A stretch of DNA of 64,000 bases from Siphonodentalium dalli (GCA_032622095.1 CP136069.1:46042194-46106193), one strand, 5' to 3'; shown: positions 34,614-47,105, numbered from the stretch's first letter. The notes: a model not told the origin generated them from the letters alone. Translations and numbers: made by a program.

Positions 34614-35695
34614 AAAGGGTCCCAAATTTCATATGATTCGACAAGAAGTGGTTTATTGGTCATACATAAGTCGAGAAGTGACAGTGAGCTCTCAGTAAAA
34701 TATGTCGGTTCTTTGATAATTTGTGTCAGTCCAATTTTCTGTCGAATGTATCTTATTGTCGTTGCGGTTTCTAGAACATTTGAATTAAAATCCCCAATGA
34801 CCACGACATGAGAACAATGGCTATTGTCCATTGCCATATCGATCGAAGAATATATTTTCTCCCATAGTTGAACTGGCGAATCCGGTGGTCGATAAAAAGT
34901 TCCAAGCAGAAAGCGCGATGTTGGAGTTACAATTTCAAGCCATACGCATTCTACACCGAATGTTTCCAATTCTCGGTGTCTTTTAGAGTTTAAAGAATTA
35001 GCGACATATACTGCGATACCACCACCATGCGATGAGCGATTAAATCTCTCCGGATTGTGGAATCCATGAATAGCAATTTCCGAATCTGATGTATCATTGG
35101 AAAGCCATGTTTCTGTGAATGCTGCGATGTCATAGTCTACTATTTCAGCAGACAATGTATCAAGTCTGGGTTTTATGCTCTGAATATTTAGGCACATCAA
35201 TGATAATTTTCTATCAGTTTTTGTATCGGACAAAGAGGGACCCGGGTTCAAATGCACGTCATATGCTTGCATCAAGATTGATTTAAGTGTTTCTATCATA
35301 GCTCGCATTATATTGGATATAGAATATTGTATCACCCTTGAAATGTATGATTTCACATTTTTGAGAACATTGAGATGGCGAAAACGCATATTTCGAGTTA
35401 TCTTTCTTAACTGCAGTCCAATTCTGATTGCGGAATGCAGAGACGATTGTATGTCAATGTAATGATATGTCTTTGTGAGCATCCTTTCAATCAGAGTGAT
35501 TGGTATAAGGCTGCCACGTTCAATCATGTAAAAACGAAGGAAAACCAAAAATGCAATGTCTCTTGGGACATACGTCATCTGCATTAGTATGTATGTTAGG
35601 ATTGCCAATGAAGATATAATATCTAGGTTTTTCTCGTCAGTACCCTTAAGTGTTCTCGAGTAGTACAAACCGTCTCGAATTTGATTCGACGCCAT
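34604..35695 (-). CDS. LINE N-terminal ORF: hydrophobic leader, 2A-like motif, endonuclease
   Basis: A 363-residue open frame of a CR1/jockey-group non-LTR element. Residues 1-145 form a hydrophobic and basic leader (SSLAILTYILMQMTY; IAFLVFLRFYM) unlike a zinc-knuckle gag. Residues 146-153 are DVHLNPGP, which differs from the 2A ribosome-skipping consensus D(V/I)ExNPGP only by His for Glu. Residues 165-355 are the endonuclease: CLNIQSI, FTETWL (195-196), SHGGGIAVYV, FYRPP (267-271) and IGDFN (300-304). The frame then shifts near 34610. The ATG is set in TTTCAAGATGGCGTC, a YY1-like AAGATGGCG context. The element is probably dead because its RT is broken. Confidence 0.7.
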   Translation of the reverse strand: MASNQIRDGLYYSRTLKGTDEKNLDIISSLAILTYILMQMTYVPRDIAFLVFLRFYMIERGSLIPITLIERMLTKTYHYIDIQSSLHSAIRIGLQLRKITRNMRFRHLNVLKNVKSYISRVIQYSISNIMRAMIETLKSILMQAYDVHLNPGPSLSDTKTDRKLSLMCLNIQSIKPRLDTLSAEIVDYDIAAFTETWLSNDTSDSEIAIHGFHNPERFNRSSHGGGIAVYVANSLNSKRHRELETFGVECVWLEIVTPTSRFLLGTFYRPPDSPVQLWEKIYSSIDMAMDNSHCSHVVVIGDFNSNVLETATTIRYIRQKIGLTQIIKEPTYFTESSLSLLDLCMTNKPLLVESYEIWDPFFC

Positions 35696-37900
35696 CTTGA
35701 AAACGTCATTGCAATTAAATTATATTTAAACAGCTAAAATTACCTTTTCTCCGCCCGGTTCAATTGTTCAAAATCCAGTTCAGCACTTTATCTGGCGCAG
35801 TTCAGCAGATTCTCCTAAACTCAGTTTAACTGATTTTAACGCAGATAGTATGGTGTATGCTATGCAAATCACTTTTAATCGATGGGCCATAACAAAATAC
35901 AGTGAGGGGACAAATTTTATCGATGTCCACCCCAGTTCAACAGTTAACAATTTCGTTCAGCACTTTCAGACGTTCCGACAGTCGTCGTTATATAATTGAG
36001 TTAAAATGAAATCCGGAAATCTGCTGATCAGCATTACAATCACAATGACATCACGCATATGGGATAGCGTTTCCCCTACCCCATCATAATCGGAAAGAAC
36101 AATGGTAACCGAGTAAGGCTAAACTTTGACACAGTTGGTACACTAGGACCCGAAATATTTGCAGTTAACAAATTTGTTCGTGAAGAATAGACATTAGGGT
36201 ACATGAAAATACCAAAGACGTTAAGTAATGGAGAAGGAGCTGCTCCAGGGGTCCTACCAGCCCATGGACTAATCAGTTTCATTTTGGTTCACTATTGATT
36301 GAAACATATCCATCCTTAACCAAAACTGATGTTATTGTCCATGTTATGGCGAACGGTTTAAAACATACCGGAATAGACTTGAGCCCTTGGTTCATTCCTA
36401 GGGAACTCTGTCACTTCAGTATTGCAAAATACATGTACACACATATTCACCCTCCTACCAAAAGGGTATTATGCAGGCTACCGAACAATACAAAATTCTC
36501 ATTGTATGTACATATTCAGGAAACAAATTTGCCAGGGAAACAATTGCAAGCCTCGGCAAAAAAAAATTCTGGACTCTTGATCAACCATCCACAACGGCCC
36601 TGTACACTGCATTATTCGTAAGACCCCCATACCCTTATTAAATATGATTGAGAATAGGACTTTAAACGTCACACGTGTGCTATTTAAGGTCGTTGTCGGG
36701 CTTTATTGTGGATTACACTAATTGTCTGTCCATTGATTGGAATAACACACGCCATAACACACGTACCGTGACGGACGCTCACCGAGGTCATCGCAAGGAC
36801 GGTTTAGTTTAAAAATATTGTATTAGCCAAACACCTAATTGGATTGCCCTTTCCAACACACAAATGACAATTAAACGAGTTAGGCTTCCTGCCTGCAATA
36901 CCATATAAAACAAATGGTATAACAAGAACTCAGTTTTGACTTCGCGCACTTTAAATTCTCGCACCTAGATGCGCGAATTCAAAACTGACAAATATTTTCG
37001 TAATATTTTCTTATATCTTGGAGCTGATGACAGTTTGGGTTCTTAGTCATGGCTGTGGATATATAGTATATGTGTATATTAAACATAATCGAGGCGGATT
37101 TACACCGTGTATAAAATAAACTAGTAACTACATACATCATAATTTTGTGGCGACCTGGAATATTAGTATTTATTATACAACATTTCAACAATGGCTATGT
37201 TACCATGATCTGTCGCTTGGAATTGTGAGCAATGGTCTTTATAATATAGTAGTTGGCCAAATATAAATATATGCATACATGTATTAGCGTAATTGTGTAT
37301 TTTTAAACAACAGTCGATTTTCTTTTCTCAACAATTATACGACAGCACATGTTTTTTTCTAGAAAATGAAACGTGGCATGGAAAGTCCAACATACATTTA
37401 TACGTTTATACATTTCGTAACGCAATTTATCTCATGCATATGATCTACAATTATATATTATAAAAATATACAATATATGGCTGATTAGAGCGACTAATGA
37501 CAGAGCCATGTCACTGATTCTTGTTTTCGAAAAAAGGACTTTCAAAGTAGTCTTGCTCCAAATTCGACAAATTTGTTGTAAAATGATTACATCTAAACTG
37601 TATTTAATTGCCTACTCGTGATATTGTTAAAGTACTGGCTGATTTCCATGTTCAGATCGGTGACAAAATTACTTAACTTAACCATCCGTGATTACTGCTT
37701 TTCTGTCTCTTCGAATGCGAGAAATGTTATGTCGACTTTGACTATAACATTTAGGACTTCCACGACATCCTCTTTGTTGTACATGTTTCTGTCCGGAACC
37801 AGACACACTGAGGTCATTCCTCGGTTAAGCGTGCATGATATCCACACCCTTAATGTATGTTAGACATGTCTTTGTTTCAATGACATACTCTTCTCTGAAA
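35696..37900. other. LINE 5' flank and anonymous DNA; no host gene
   Basis: 35700-36000 may be LINE 5' UTR (repeated GTTCAGCA(C/G) words). A hairpin occurs at 36930-36990 (CAGTTTTGA.TTCGCGCA and its complement). Open frames at 36295-36621 and 37618-37863 have no family signature. Confidence 0.4.
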
Positions 37901-38019
37901 ACAAACGTTTCTCATAAAGTCATTGTGACAGGACGGATATCCATAACCAACATCCACGTGACTTCATTTTCCCAACAGAAGATTCTTGAAAATCTGAATC
38001 AAATCATAATGTGGCGTAC

Positions 38020-39480
38020 ATCAACAACAAGCGAACGATACTTATTAAAAGAGCCTTGCCATATATAACCACCCCACTAGCACATATATTCAATGCCTCT
38101 TTTCAAACAGGATGTGTTCCAGATGCAATGAGAACGGCACGTGTCATCCCACTGTTCAAATCAGGCGACAAACACAATTTCTCAAACTATAGACTAGTTT
38201 AATTACTACCCCAAATATCAAAGATATTGGAAAAACTTTATAACACACGCCTAATGTCATTCTTTGATAAACAAAATATTCTCTCAGATAGCCAATATGG
38301 CTTTAGAAATAACCGATCTACCGCTCAATCTATCATGGAACTTGTCGAAGAAATTTCAGATGCAAAAGACGAATCACAATTCCTTCTCGGAGTATTTATT
38401 GACACAAAAAGGCATTTGATACAATTGATCATAAATTTTACTGTAAAAACTCGACCATTATGGAATATGTCATGGCTGGCTCTCAAGCTATCTGAAGAAC
38501 AGACACCAACACGTATCTGTTAATGGTACTGAATCAGTCTACTAGGTCCATCACTCTTTATACTATACATAAATGATACCTGCAACGTATCATCGCTTTT
38601 GAAAATTATAATGTTTAAAGATGACACAAATTTGTTCCTTAAAGGAAACAAATTAGAATCGCTAGGCAGGACCGTATCCAGAGAATTGGTTAAATTAAAT
38701 ACCTGGTTCCAAGTTAACAAACTGTCCTTAAATATACTTAAATCAAATTTCATGATATTCGGAAATAAGGAAGAAAATACTGGAGACATAAATGTTAATA
38801 TAAATGGCAGCAAGATTGAACGTATGTATTCTACTAAATTTCTAGGTGTTCATATAGACCATAATCTAACTTGGACTGATCAAATCAAGCATATTCAAAC
38901 TAAAATCTCCAAAAGCATGGCCGTGTTGCTATGAGTCAAAAAACAAATAGGCAAATCAGCACTTATCTCACTATACCAGTGTTAATTGCTCCTTATTTAA
39001 TTTATTGCTGTGAAATCTGGGGAAATGTTTATAGCATCAGGCTCATCCCTCTCAGAACCCTTCAAAAAAGCAATGAGAATAATTGATGGAGCTGAATACA
39101 TAAGTCATAGTACTCCAATATTTCAGAATTATAAAATCCTGAAACTTGATGACTTGACTAAAATGAACACACTTGTTACAATGTATAAAGCTAAACATGA
39201 GCTTCTACCCCCTAATTTACAAACATTCTTTGTCACCGCCAAAGGATCACACGAGCACAACAAATTGAAAATTTCAGAGTTAGCTACAGGAGAACCAATA
39301 CTAAAGCATTTTGTACGAGAAACATTGGAACAACTCTATGAAATTCCTTAGATAAAAACCTAAAGAACTGCGAAAACACTTTTACATTCAAAAGAAAATA
39401 TAAACTTCATATTTTAGAAAAGTATGCCGAATAGCAGTCCATTCAATGTAAAATCTAACTCAGGAGCAGATGAATAATTC
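38020..39480 (+). pseudogene. decayed LINE reverse transcriptase
   Basis: Plus-strand frames read PLAHIFNASFQTGCVPDAMR, ARVIPLFKSGDKHNFSNYR, and after an in-frame TAA near 38202 LLPQISKILEKL and SDSQYGFRNNRSTAQSIMEL. Next comes GVFID, where a one-base loss in an A-run disrupts the KKAFDTIDH block A. Then come LFILYIND and KIIMFKDDTNLFL (catalytic YxDD replaced by FKDD, 38614-38625), STKFLGVHIDHNLTW, and in the last frame EPFKKAMRIIDGAEY to NLQTFF. The element keeps its 3' end (tail at 40290-40414) but is dead, with two stops, two shifts and a changed active site. The clade is jockey/CR1-like. Confidence 0.8.
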
Positions 39481-39540
39481 ACCCATCATTTCAGATATAA
39501 AAACTAAACAAAAGAATTGGATAACCAGCTGAACAAATGG

Positions 39541-39694
39541 GGGAAAATTGACAATGACATACTGTTTATGCCACATTTCTGATTAATGTAAGTACAAAGT
39601 CCGTCTATATTTTACTAATCTTTCTGTTTGTGGTGGTTTTTTGACGGAGGTGAATATTTTAAAAGAATGCCCACCGCCAACGCCGCCCGTATCT
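39541..39694 (-). mobile_element. TTAA-flanked MITE fragment, third copy (ACGGGCGGCGTT TIR)
   Basis: Matches one end of the 16262/18155 family from GGAAAATTGACAATGACATA to the terminus AACGCCGCCCGTATCT, followed by TTAA at 39695-39698. The other end is missing. It lies in the LINE 3' region. Confidence 0.7.
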
Positions 39695-39699
39695 TTAAT

Positions 39700-40289
39700 A
39701 CACTCGAAATAAAACGGATTTCGCTCAATTAACTTGACAGGATCGTCTTGTTAATTTTTGGTCCCAATCTATTCCAGGTCACTTTGCCCATAATTTGCCC
39801 CCCCCCGATAAAAAACTCACAAACTGGAATTATAGAATGAAATTCAGTTAAACGCAATTGCTATGATAATTTAAGAAGCCCGTGCAACATTCCACTTGAC
39901 ATACTATATTTGACAATTAATTGAGTTTGAAAAACTCTTACATGTACGTATACATACATGTGTTAATCACCTTCTATGTTAATCACCTTCTATATTATTC
40001 AAATTCATCAAAGGACAAAAAACAAACAAAGCACCACATTCTTAGCCCAAATCAACTGAGATCCACTGGTAACTCAGTCACATCCTTACACATTCATTAA
40101 ATTGAAATAATAATGTTTCAGGAAATCAAGTAACATATAGTTCTATTGCTTATGAGCGTATCTTCAACATATTATGCACACCATTTACCACCCCACCCCT
40201 CCCCTCCCTCTCCCCAACCTACATCTCTTTCTCTCTCTCAACTGTTCTTCTCCTCTTGCACTTGCACCCACATTATGTCTATATTATAA
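39700..40289 (+). other. LINE 3' region / anonymous DNA
   Basis: No coding. A C-run lies near 39800 and a CT-rich stretch at 40190-40255. Confidence 0.4.
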
Positions 40290-40414
40290 TTATTGTATTA
40301 TTATAGGGCTCTGACACATAAGCCATGGCTTCCACAGAGCCCCATTACCATATTGTAATTTATGTATACTGAGCATCAAATAAAATCACTTGAGTTTGAG
40401 TTTGAGTTTGAGTT
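40290..40414 (+). mobile_element. LINE 3' UTR and (GAGTTT)n tail
   Basis: GGGCTCTGACACATAAGCCA...ACAGAGCCCC forms a hairpin, followed by AATAAAATCACTTGAGTTTGAGTTTGAGTTTGAGTTT. Hairpin plus hexamer tail is typical of jockey/CR1-group 3' ends and probably belongs to the RT remnant at 38020-39480. Confidence 0.7.
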
Positions 40415-40924
40415 TAGCCAATTCTGATTAAAATGTCCATATGCATTGTATTTGTGACCTCCCTGTAAATGATACACTCAAACGATTATTTACCCAAACC
40501 ATCGCACGCGACGAAGCGATTCAGTCGCTTTCGATGTGAGTATAAAAATCGCGCGCTTTGAACCGCTACGGACGACAGAAAACGGCCAACCAGTGTAGAT
40601 TGACCCTTATATAAAGTCCGGGTCAGGCAGTTATCCACGTTGATTGAGCTCAGCACGAGTCTGACTTCAGCGGGGTCAATAGAACTATCAACCATCCGCT
40701 AGCTGAAGTCAGTACTCAGACAGCGAGGGGGATTTTCAGGAATGCTCAAGTCGGGAATTCTTATCCCACCGGCGGTCGGGGCTCGAATGAAAACTCTTTT
40801 GATTCGGAAAAAGCGCTTCGTTGACTAATGCCCTTTATTTCGTTAGATGGAACGGGCCACAGTGAAAGCACATTATAAATAGCGTACATATGGTGTGTCG
40901 TAAGTTAGTGTGGTCGTGGTACGC

Positions 40925-41925
40925 AAAAAAAGGGGTTGACCCAGAATAAATTGGTAAAGAAGAGATCTCGGTGTCATTCAACGCGGGACAATCTCTGCTA
41001 CAACATATCCAAAATCCGCTTTGGGCAAAATCCAGGATCCAAGATGGCGTCCAACATGGCCGCCTTTAGTCAAAAGTGATTATGACTGAGATTAATTTGA
41101 CATAATGAGAACAAATGATGCCATATTTATACAAATGTAAACATTTTTGCGAAGGTAAAGTATTATGCCACATATGTATAGAAAAAATGGAATCCCTCGC
41201 CCCAGATGGCTGCCAAAATGGCGGCCTAAACTAGAAAATTTGAAGTTTTTGCCTAATATCTTAAAGATCAATTCCTGTTGTTTGATAATGGTTCAGACTG
41301 GCGACATTGATTAGTCATATTCATGTTAATTCAGCATTGGAGCAATGAAAGATACCATAAATGGGGTCCCAGACTCATCTACACCCTCAAAAATTTGATT
41401 TTACTGAACGCGGTATAAAATTCCACAAAAATCGCCATTGGGATTCCAGTCATATATCAACAAGAAATGGACAGAACTGTACAATGTAAGTTGGGCATAC
41501 CATTATCTATAAATACTCCAATTCAATGAAACTCAAATTGGCGCTTTGTCTTAAAAGGGCTGCCAAAGTGGCGGTCAAAATATGGAAAATGGCAGATATT
41601 TAGAATGGTCGTCAGAGGGTTAGACCCAGAAGGAATTGGTAAAGAAGCGGTTTTGTTGTCATTCGACGCGGGAGAATCTCGTGTATAACATATCCAAAGT
41701 CCGCTAAAATCCGCTCTGGGGAAAATACAGAATTCAAGATGGCGTCCAACATGGTCGCCAATAATAATGAAAATGGCAAATATGTAGTTATTCACGAAAA
41801 CCCATTCGACAAAACGCCAATTCGGCACCAATATACATCATTGATTGAAATCAGTGTTTTTTGTGGGTATGAGTAGCCAATCACGATTCAAAATGCTAAG
41901 ATGGCTACCAAAATGGCAACCGAAA
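40925..41925 (+). repeat. ATGGCGGCC-rich repeat, one and a half units
   Basis: A unit of about 685 bp starts at GGGTTGACCCAGAATAAATT (40935) and restarts at GGGTTAGACCCAGAAGGAAT (41618). It contains AAGATGGCGTCCAACATGGC and GGCTGCCAAAATGGCGGCC. The reverse complement of the full unit lies at 44455-45118, and a diverged copy lies at 61590-62150. Confidence 0.8.
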
Positions 41926-44454
41926 ATTGTCGAATTTAAGTTCTGCTCAGAGGAAAGCCGAAACAACACTTCGGTTGTGAGCTAACGATGACATACCTAT
42001 TAACACGTTGCCAATAATCTACTACCACAATCAGTTCAGTCCGTAATGTTCCAACTAAGCAGTATCTACTGCAGGATCCAACACGATGTCCACTTATTAC
42101 GAGGGACTATCTGGAAATTAATTAAAAAGAAATTAAATTGCTACGAATCTGGATTATTTGAAAACACAGTGTCAATATTTCTACTTATAACGACTATTCG
42201 GAACATCAAATATATGGGCATCGGTGGTCTAAGTCCGGAAGCATCAGGCTATAATGGGTTTTCCAGTGATGGCGAAAGTGAAAAGGACAGGAGGGAAAAG
42301 CGAATAATCTGGGGTTTACTTAATTGGTGGGCAAGTTGGTTATCGGAGCTGGGGAGTTTCAAAGTAAAATTATTTTCATCAATATCAAGAGGAAAAATGA
42401 AAATTCGCACGTATATTGTATACCCTTCACACTCCATGTGACAATTCCGTGTCATGCGATTGTGGGTATATACATGTGGATAGAAACATTCTTGTAAATA
42501 TATAGACGCAGCGATATCTTCTACACATTTAGTAAATTTCATCAATGATATGTAGACACAATGTGCGCAACGGCTGGATCTGACCCGTATGCGTAAAGGT
42601 GTCAACCATTTAGCTAGATGAACTGGTATTTCAAGGTTGTCATTGGATAGAAATGCCACATGAACATGGTGATTAACAACATGTTTGTCTAAGAAATGTG
42701 AACAATAAACATGTTATTTTCCGGATGCTAGACAATCAAACTGCCACATAAGGCGTTCATCCATGCTCATCAGAGCACGAAATATGTGCAAATTAATTAC
42801 ACGAAAACTATTTCATGCGGACGACGTACTCTAGACCTACACCCAACGTCATTTCCTATTAACTTTTATTGTTTGTACGGACGGTTTCGAGGTTTGAAAA
42901 TCCCGCTTGTCCAAGAAAACCTCCACATACTTACGGAGTCGATGTGTAAACAATGTATGGGGATAGTTTCTTCATACATATATGTATTTGGCACACGTAT
43001 TTTCTAGAACATAAGAGATCACCATTTACCGGAGAGTTGATATCTGGGAAGAGATCAGAGTAAAAATACTTTTCTTACATGTCGAAATGGGGAATCCATG
43101 GGCTACATTTATTTCCAGCTTGAAACCTGAAAATGATGGCCGAGCCCGAATAGTTAATATTTCGTCGCATCAGTGCTATAATGTAACCCACATTTTCAAC
43201 TTTCCGAGAAAATGAAGGTTGAAGTTTTTAGACAACATTTCTCATAATGTTGACAAAGCATGACTTATTGTATTATTTATCCCAATGAAAACTGACATTA
43301 GCTGTTCATTGAACCACATATTGTTTTCTCCCTCGTTTTCTTTTAAAAAACAATAGCTTGTTTGGAGATATGACATTTTGCGTATGCCAGCGTGGATTCG
43401 TTTCCGTGCTATAATTAAGTTGTGCTAATAAATGCAGATTATGCTAAATAAGGTGGCAATCGCATGTATATATGAACTAAAAAGTGCCTATTCTACACTA
43501 TGAAAATTCACCCATGTGCATTATCATACAGAAATGTGTGGAACACTCACAAAATTTAAATCACCAAATGATCACGTGACTAACATGGAGATACTACCAT
43601 ATAGCACACATTTTAGAATTCACGAACACAAAACAGATGTCACGTGGACAACATGAAGCGTCCGATTGACTCTGTTGGACATATGACCTCATAGCACGAA
43701 TGATTGTAAAGATCGCTGGAGATACGACATTTGCTTCACTGGTTTGTGCGAATATGTGTCATCCAAATGCAAAGACTATTTGGCCCATCGGATTGGATTT
43801 TTTCTCACGATTCGAATGGTATCAAATACTCATTTCCCGCCATAATGGAGTTACGACATTATAGCACTGATGCGTCGAGATTTTGTCAACCCGCGGGAAG
43901 CCACCAAAATATTGAAAATAAATAGTTTTGATGTATTTGAGCCACATACATGTATATTAGCCAACTATCAACTGCATCCACCACTCACAACTTCCATTAT
44001 ATGATAAGCTGGGCAGAGTCTACCATTTTCGTTTTGGAAGCCATATTAGATAAAATTTATTGTTTCTTTTGGTCTATTTGAGATGGAATGTTCACAAATA
44101 AAAGAAACGATCAATTATTTTGTAGACAAGATCTGCTCATCCCTAAATATCAAATGTGACCAGAAACCCAAAGTCGATTTTGGTTAAATTTCATACCGCA
44201 TTCGTTATAACTTATTAGTGAAGGACGGAGTAAACTATGATCTAATCGATTAGACATGTCATTGCTGTAATGATCAGTTGACACGATCATTGAAAGAATA
44301 TACCCATTGTTTCCCAGTTCAGACAGCAACAAGTGATAAACAGAAGTGTTTTTACATAGAGCTAGCATAATGGCATCATAAAGAGGTATACATTCGTATT
44401 TATTTAGTCAATTTTATTCATCAACCACTACTTATAATGGATTGAATGACACTG
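41926..44454. other. spacer between inverted ATGGCGGCC repeats; no gene
   Basis: Overlapping open frames at 42046-42441 (+) and 42249-42659 (-) are each over 130 codons, but neither shows a recognisable motif or splice context. I do not call them. Confidence 0.4.
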
Positions 44455-45118
44455 TGATCAATATCCGCCATTTTCCATATTTTGACCGCCATTTTGAGAC
44501 AAAGCGCCAATTATGGTTTCATTGAATTGGAGTATTCATGTATATTGGTATTTCCAACTTACATTGTACAGTTCTGTCCATTTTTTGTTGATATATGACT
44601 GTAATCACAATGGCGAGTTTTGTGGAATTTTATACCGCGTTCTGTAAAATCGAATTTTTGAGGGTGTAGATGAGTCTGGGACCCCATTTATGGTATCTTT
44701 CATTGCTCCAATGCTGAATTAACACGAATAAGCCTAATCAAAGTCGCCAGTCTGAACCATTATCAAACAACATGAATTGATCTTTAAGATATTAGGAAAA
44801 AACTTTCGAGTTTAGGTGGCCATTTTGGCAGCCATCTGGGACGAGGGGTTCCAATTTTGCCATAAACAGGTGGCACAATATTTTACCTTTGCAAAAATGT
44901 ATACATTTGTATACATATGACAACATTTGTTCTCACTATTATCGAATTAATCTCAGTCAGAGTATCTTTTGACTAACGGCAGCCATGTTGGACGCCATCT
45001 TGGATCCTGAATTTTGCCCAAAGCGGATTTTGGATATGTTATACACGAGATTCTCCCGCGTCGAATGACACCAAAACCGCTTCTTTACCAATTTCTTCTG
45101 GGTCTAACCCTCCGACGA
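44455..45118 (-). repeat. ATGGCGGCC-rich repeat, inverted copy
   Basis: The reverse complement of 40925-41605 with moderate divergence, including CAAGATGGCGTCCAACATGG and TGGGTCTAACCC. With the plus-strand copy it makes an about 0.67-kb inverted repeat separated by 2.5 kb. Confidence 0.8.
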
Positions 45119-45728
45119 CCACACTAAGTTGGTTTATTCGCGTTATAATTTCCAACCGCCTGTTCTCTTGAAAATAAGTACAATACGGGTTTATTTCAAA
45201 TTGAAATATCCCAATATAAGTATGTTTTAATAACAAGCGTTCAGGCCAGTATAGGGCATACCACGCATCTAAATAATGCCATTATGAGCTAATTTTAGTC
45301 CCATGAAATACTTTCACAATGGAATTATTTCCGTAATTGGAGCGCTTTCATTGGCCGAGGGATGGGAACCAATTATAAATCGTGTATATAATGACAATAC
45401 TGACAACAACCATGCTATAGTGACACTGAGGAGGTGGCATGTTCCTGCTGAGACGTGCGTGGTATTGATTCTGTTAAATAGATTACCAGACAGCAACATA
45501 CAAAGGTGTGTTTCTAGTATTCTAAAGTATGCGGTGATCAGTTCTGAACTCCGGAGGACGAGATGCGTTAAACCTTCGATACTAAATGGATTCAACCAGT
45601 CAGTTATAAAGTGTATATAGGAATAATCTATTATTTATTAGCAGGACTGTACAGGTAACATGCGCGAAAGGCAGATAAATAAAATTACAGAAGGTGTCCT
45701 ATTTATTGGACAAAGGTTTGGATAATAA
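45119..45728. other. no gene recognised
   Basis: Open frames on both strands at 45303-45620 mirror each other. Neither has a recognisable motif. Confidence 0.4.
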
Positions 45729-46140
45729 GTTAAACAAGCTATCTAAACATTTCCTAAGGGATAACTACTCGTCAATGATTATTTAGTATAGAAAGGGTTA
45801 AACATATTATCTGAACACTTTATGTGGGATAACTACTCACCAATGATTTTATAATATATAAAGGGTTAAACTTATTATCTGAACAGTTCCTGTGGGATAA
45901 CTACTCATCAATGATGCTATAATATATAAAGGGTTAAACTTATTATCTGAACATTTCCCGTTGGGATAACTACTCATCAATGATGCTATAATATATAAAG
46001 GGTTAAACTTATTATCTGAACATTTATTAAGGGATATATACTCGTCAATGATGCTATAATATATAAAGAGTTAAACTTATTATCTGAACGTTTATTAAGG
46101 GATATCTACTCGTCAATGATTCTTTAATATATAAAGGGTT
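45729..46140 (+). repeat. 68-bp tandem array, six units
   Basis: Units of about 68 bp: TTAAACTTATTATCTGAACA, then TTTCC..GGGATAACTACTC, then TCAATGATGCTATAATATAT, then AAAGGG. Each junction reads AAAGGGTTAA, the reverse complement of the TTAACCCTTT end of piggyBac-like MITEs. A related hairpin sits at 23581-23640. Confidence 0.85.
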
Positions 46141-46510
46141 AATCCAATTGTTACATTCGTTCCCTGATTTTTGATAAAGCACACCAATTACAAAACACAG
46201 AAAATACAACAAAACAGCTTGACTGAGCTAGCATTATGTTCCTAATCGATTTTGTCGAATACGTCAAGTGACTTCCTCTTAGCAACGGTGTGCATATTGC
46301 CAAAGCACAATGAAAATAAAATTGACTACTTCACAACTTGGTTTAAACAGTATGTATTCGACCCTCAATAATTGTACATCAGACAAAGCATTGCATTTAG
46401 TTTATAAGAGAATATATATAACATGTGGATCAGCGCTTATCTTACTTAAGTTAGAGCACAATCCAATTGTTACATTCGTTCCCTGATTTTTTATAAAGCA
46501 CACCAATTAC
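46141..46510 (+). repeat. 50-bp direct repeat bracketing about 270 bp
   Basis: AATCCAATTGTTACATTCGT + TCCCTGATTTTT.ATAAAGCA + CACCAATTAC occurs at 46141-46191 and again at 46460-46510. The interior has no coding features. Confidence 0.7.
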
Positions 46511-47105
46511 CAAGGCTGGCGAAGGAATAGTTCAGTGATTATCCCATTGTAAGGCACACGCAACTCATAACAGACAAATCGCACGGGTGATTTAAAGTGG
46601 GACAAGTCCGTGTTGTTTCGGGCATATCTATTCAATTCAACGATCAGTGCATCTTAATCACGTTGTTGTGCGTGGGTAACCGGCTATTGTGTCCAATCGC
46701 AGCCAGCGAACGGATTGTGCGTCGTGGTAAAAACACGCTCAACGGCACATTTCCAGTTAATTGATTATGTTGGATCAATTGTGCTCTAAGTCGGTCAGAG
46801 CACGCGAATAGTTCTTTACCAGAAAAATCTCGACTTCGACTCGATTGATTCTGGTAACAAACAATTCTTGTGCCCTAAGTATTACTTATACTCCAATTGT
46901 AGTCAGTGACACTGTACATTTCTATCATTTAGGAGTTTAGACTTAGAGATATCTGATCACTACCGCTACCTTTAAATTTGAACTTGGAAGGAGAATAAAG
47001 CGGACTGTTGTACAGCAAGAGAATTGATTTGGAACAGTGATTGGCTTGAATAATTCGAAAACACAGGTGATGTGAATGAGGCTGTTGAAAAACTTTACTG
47101 AGAGA
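46511..47105. other. no gene recognised
   Basis: Nothing supported apart from AT-rich unique-looking sequence. Confidence 0.45.

Noticed and set aside
31617-35695. Host exonuclease/endonuclease-family gene
   Set aside because: The endonuclease motifs are joined to linker and RT sequence characteristic of non-LTR retrotransposons.
42046-42659. Two overlapping opposite open frames over 130 codons
   Set aside because: They cannot both be real and neither shows domain motifs. They lie between inverted repeats in otherwise anonymous DNA.
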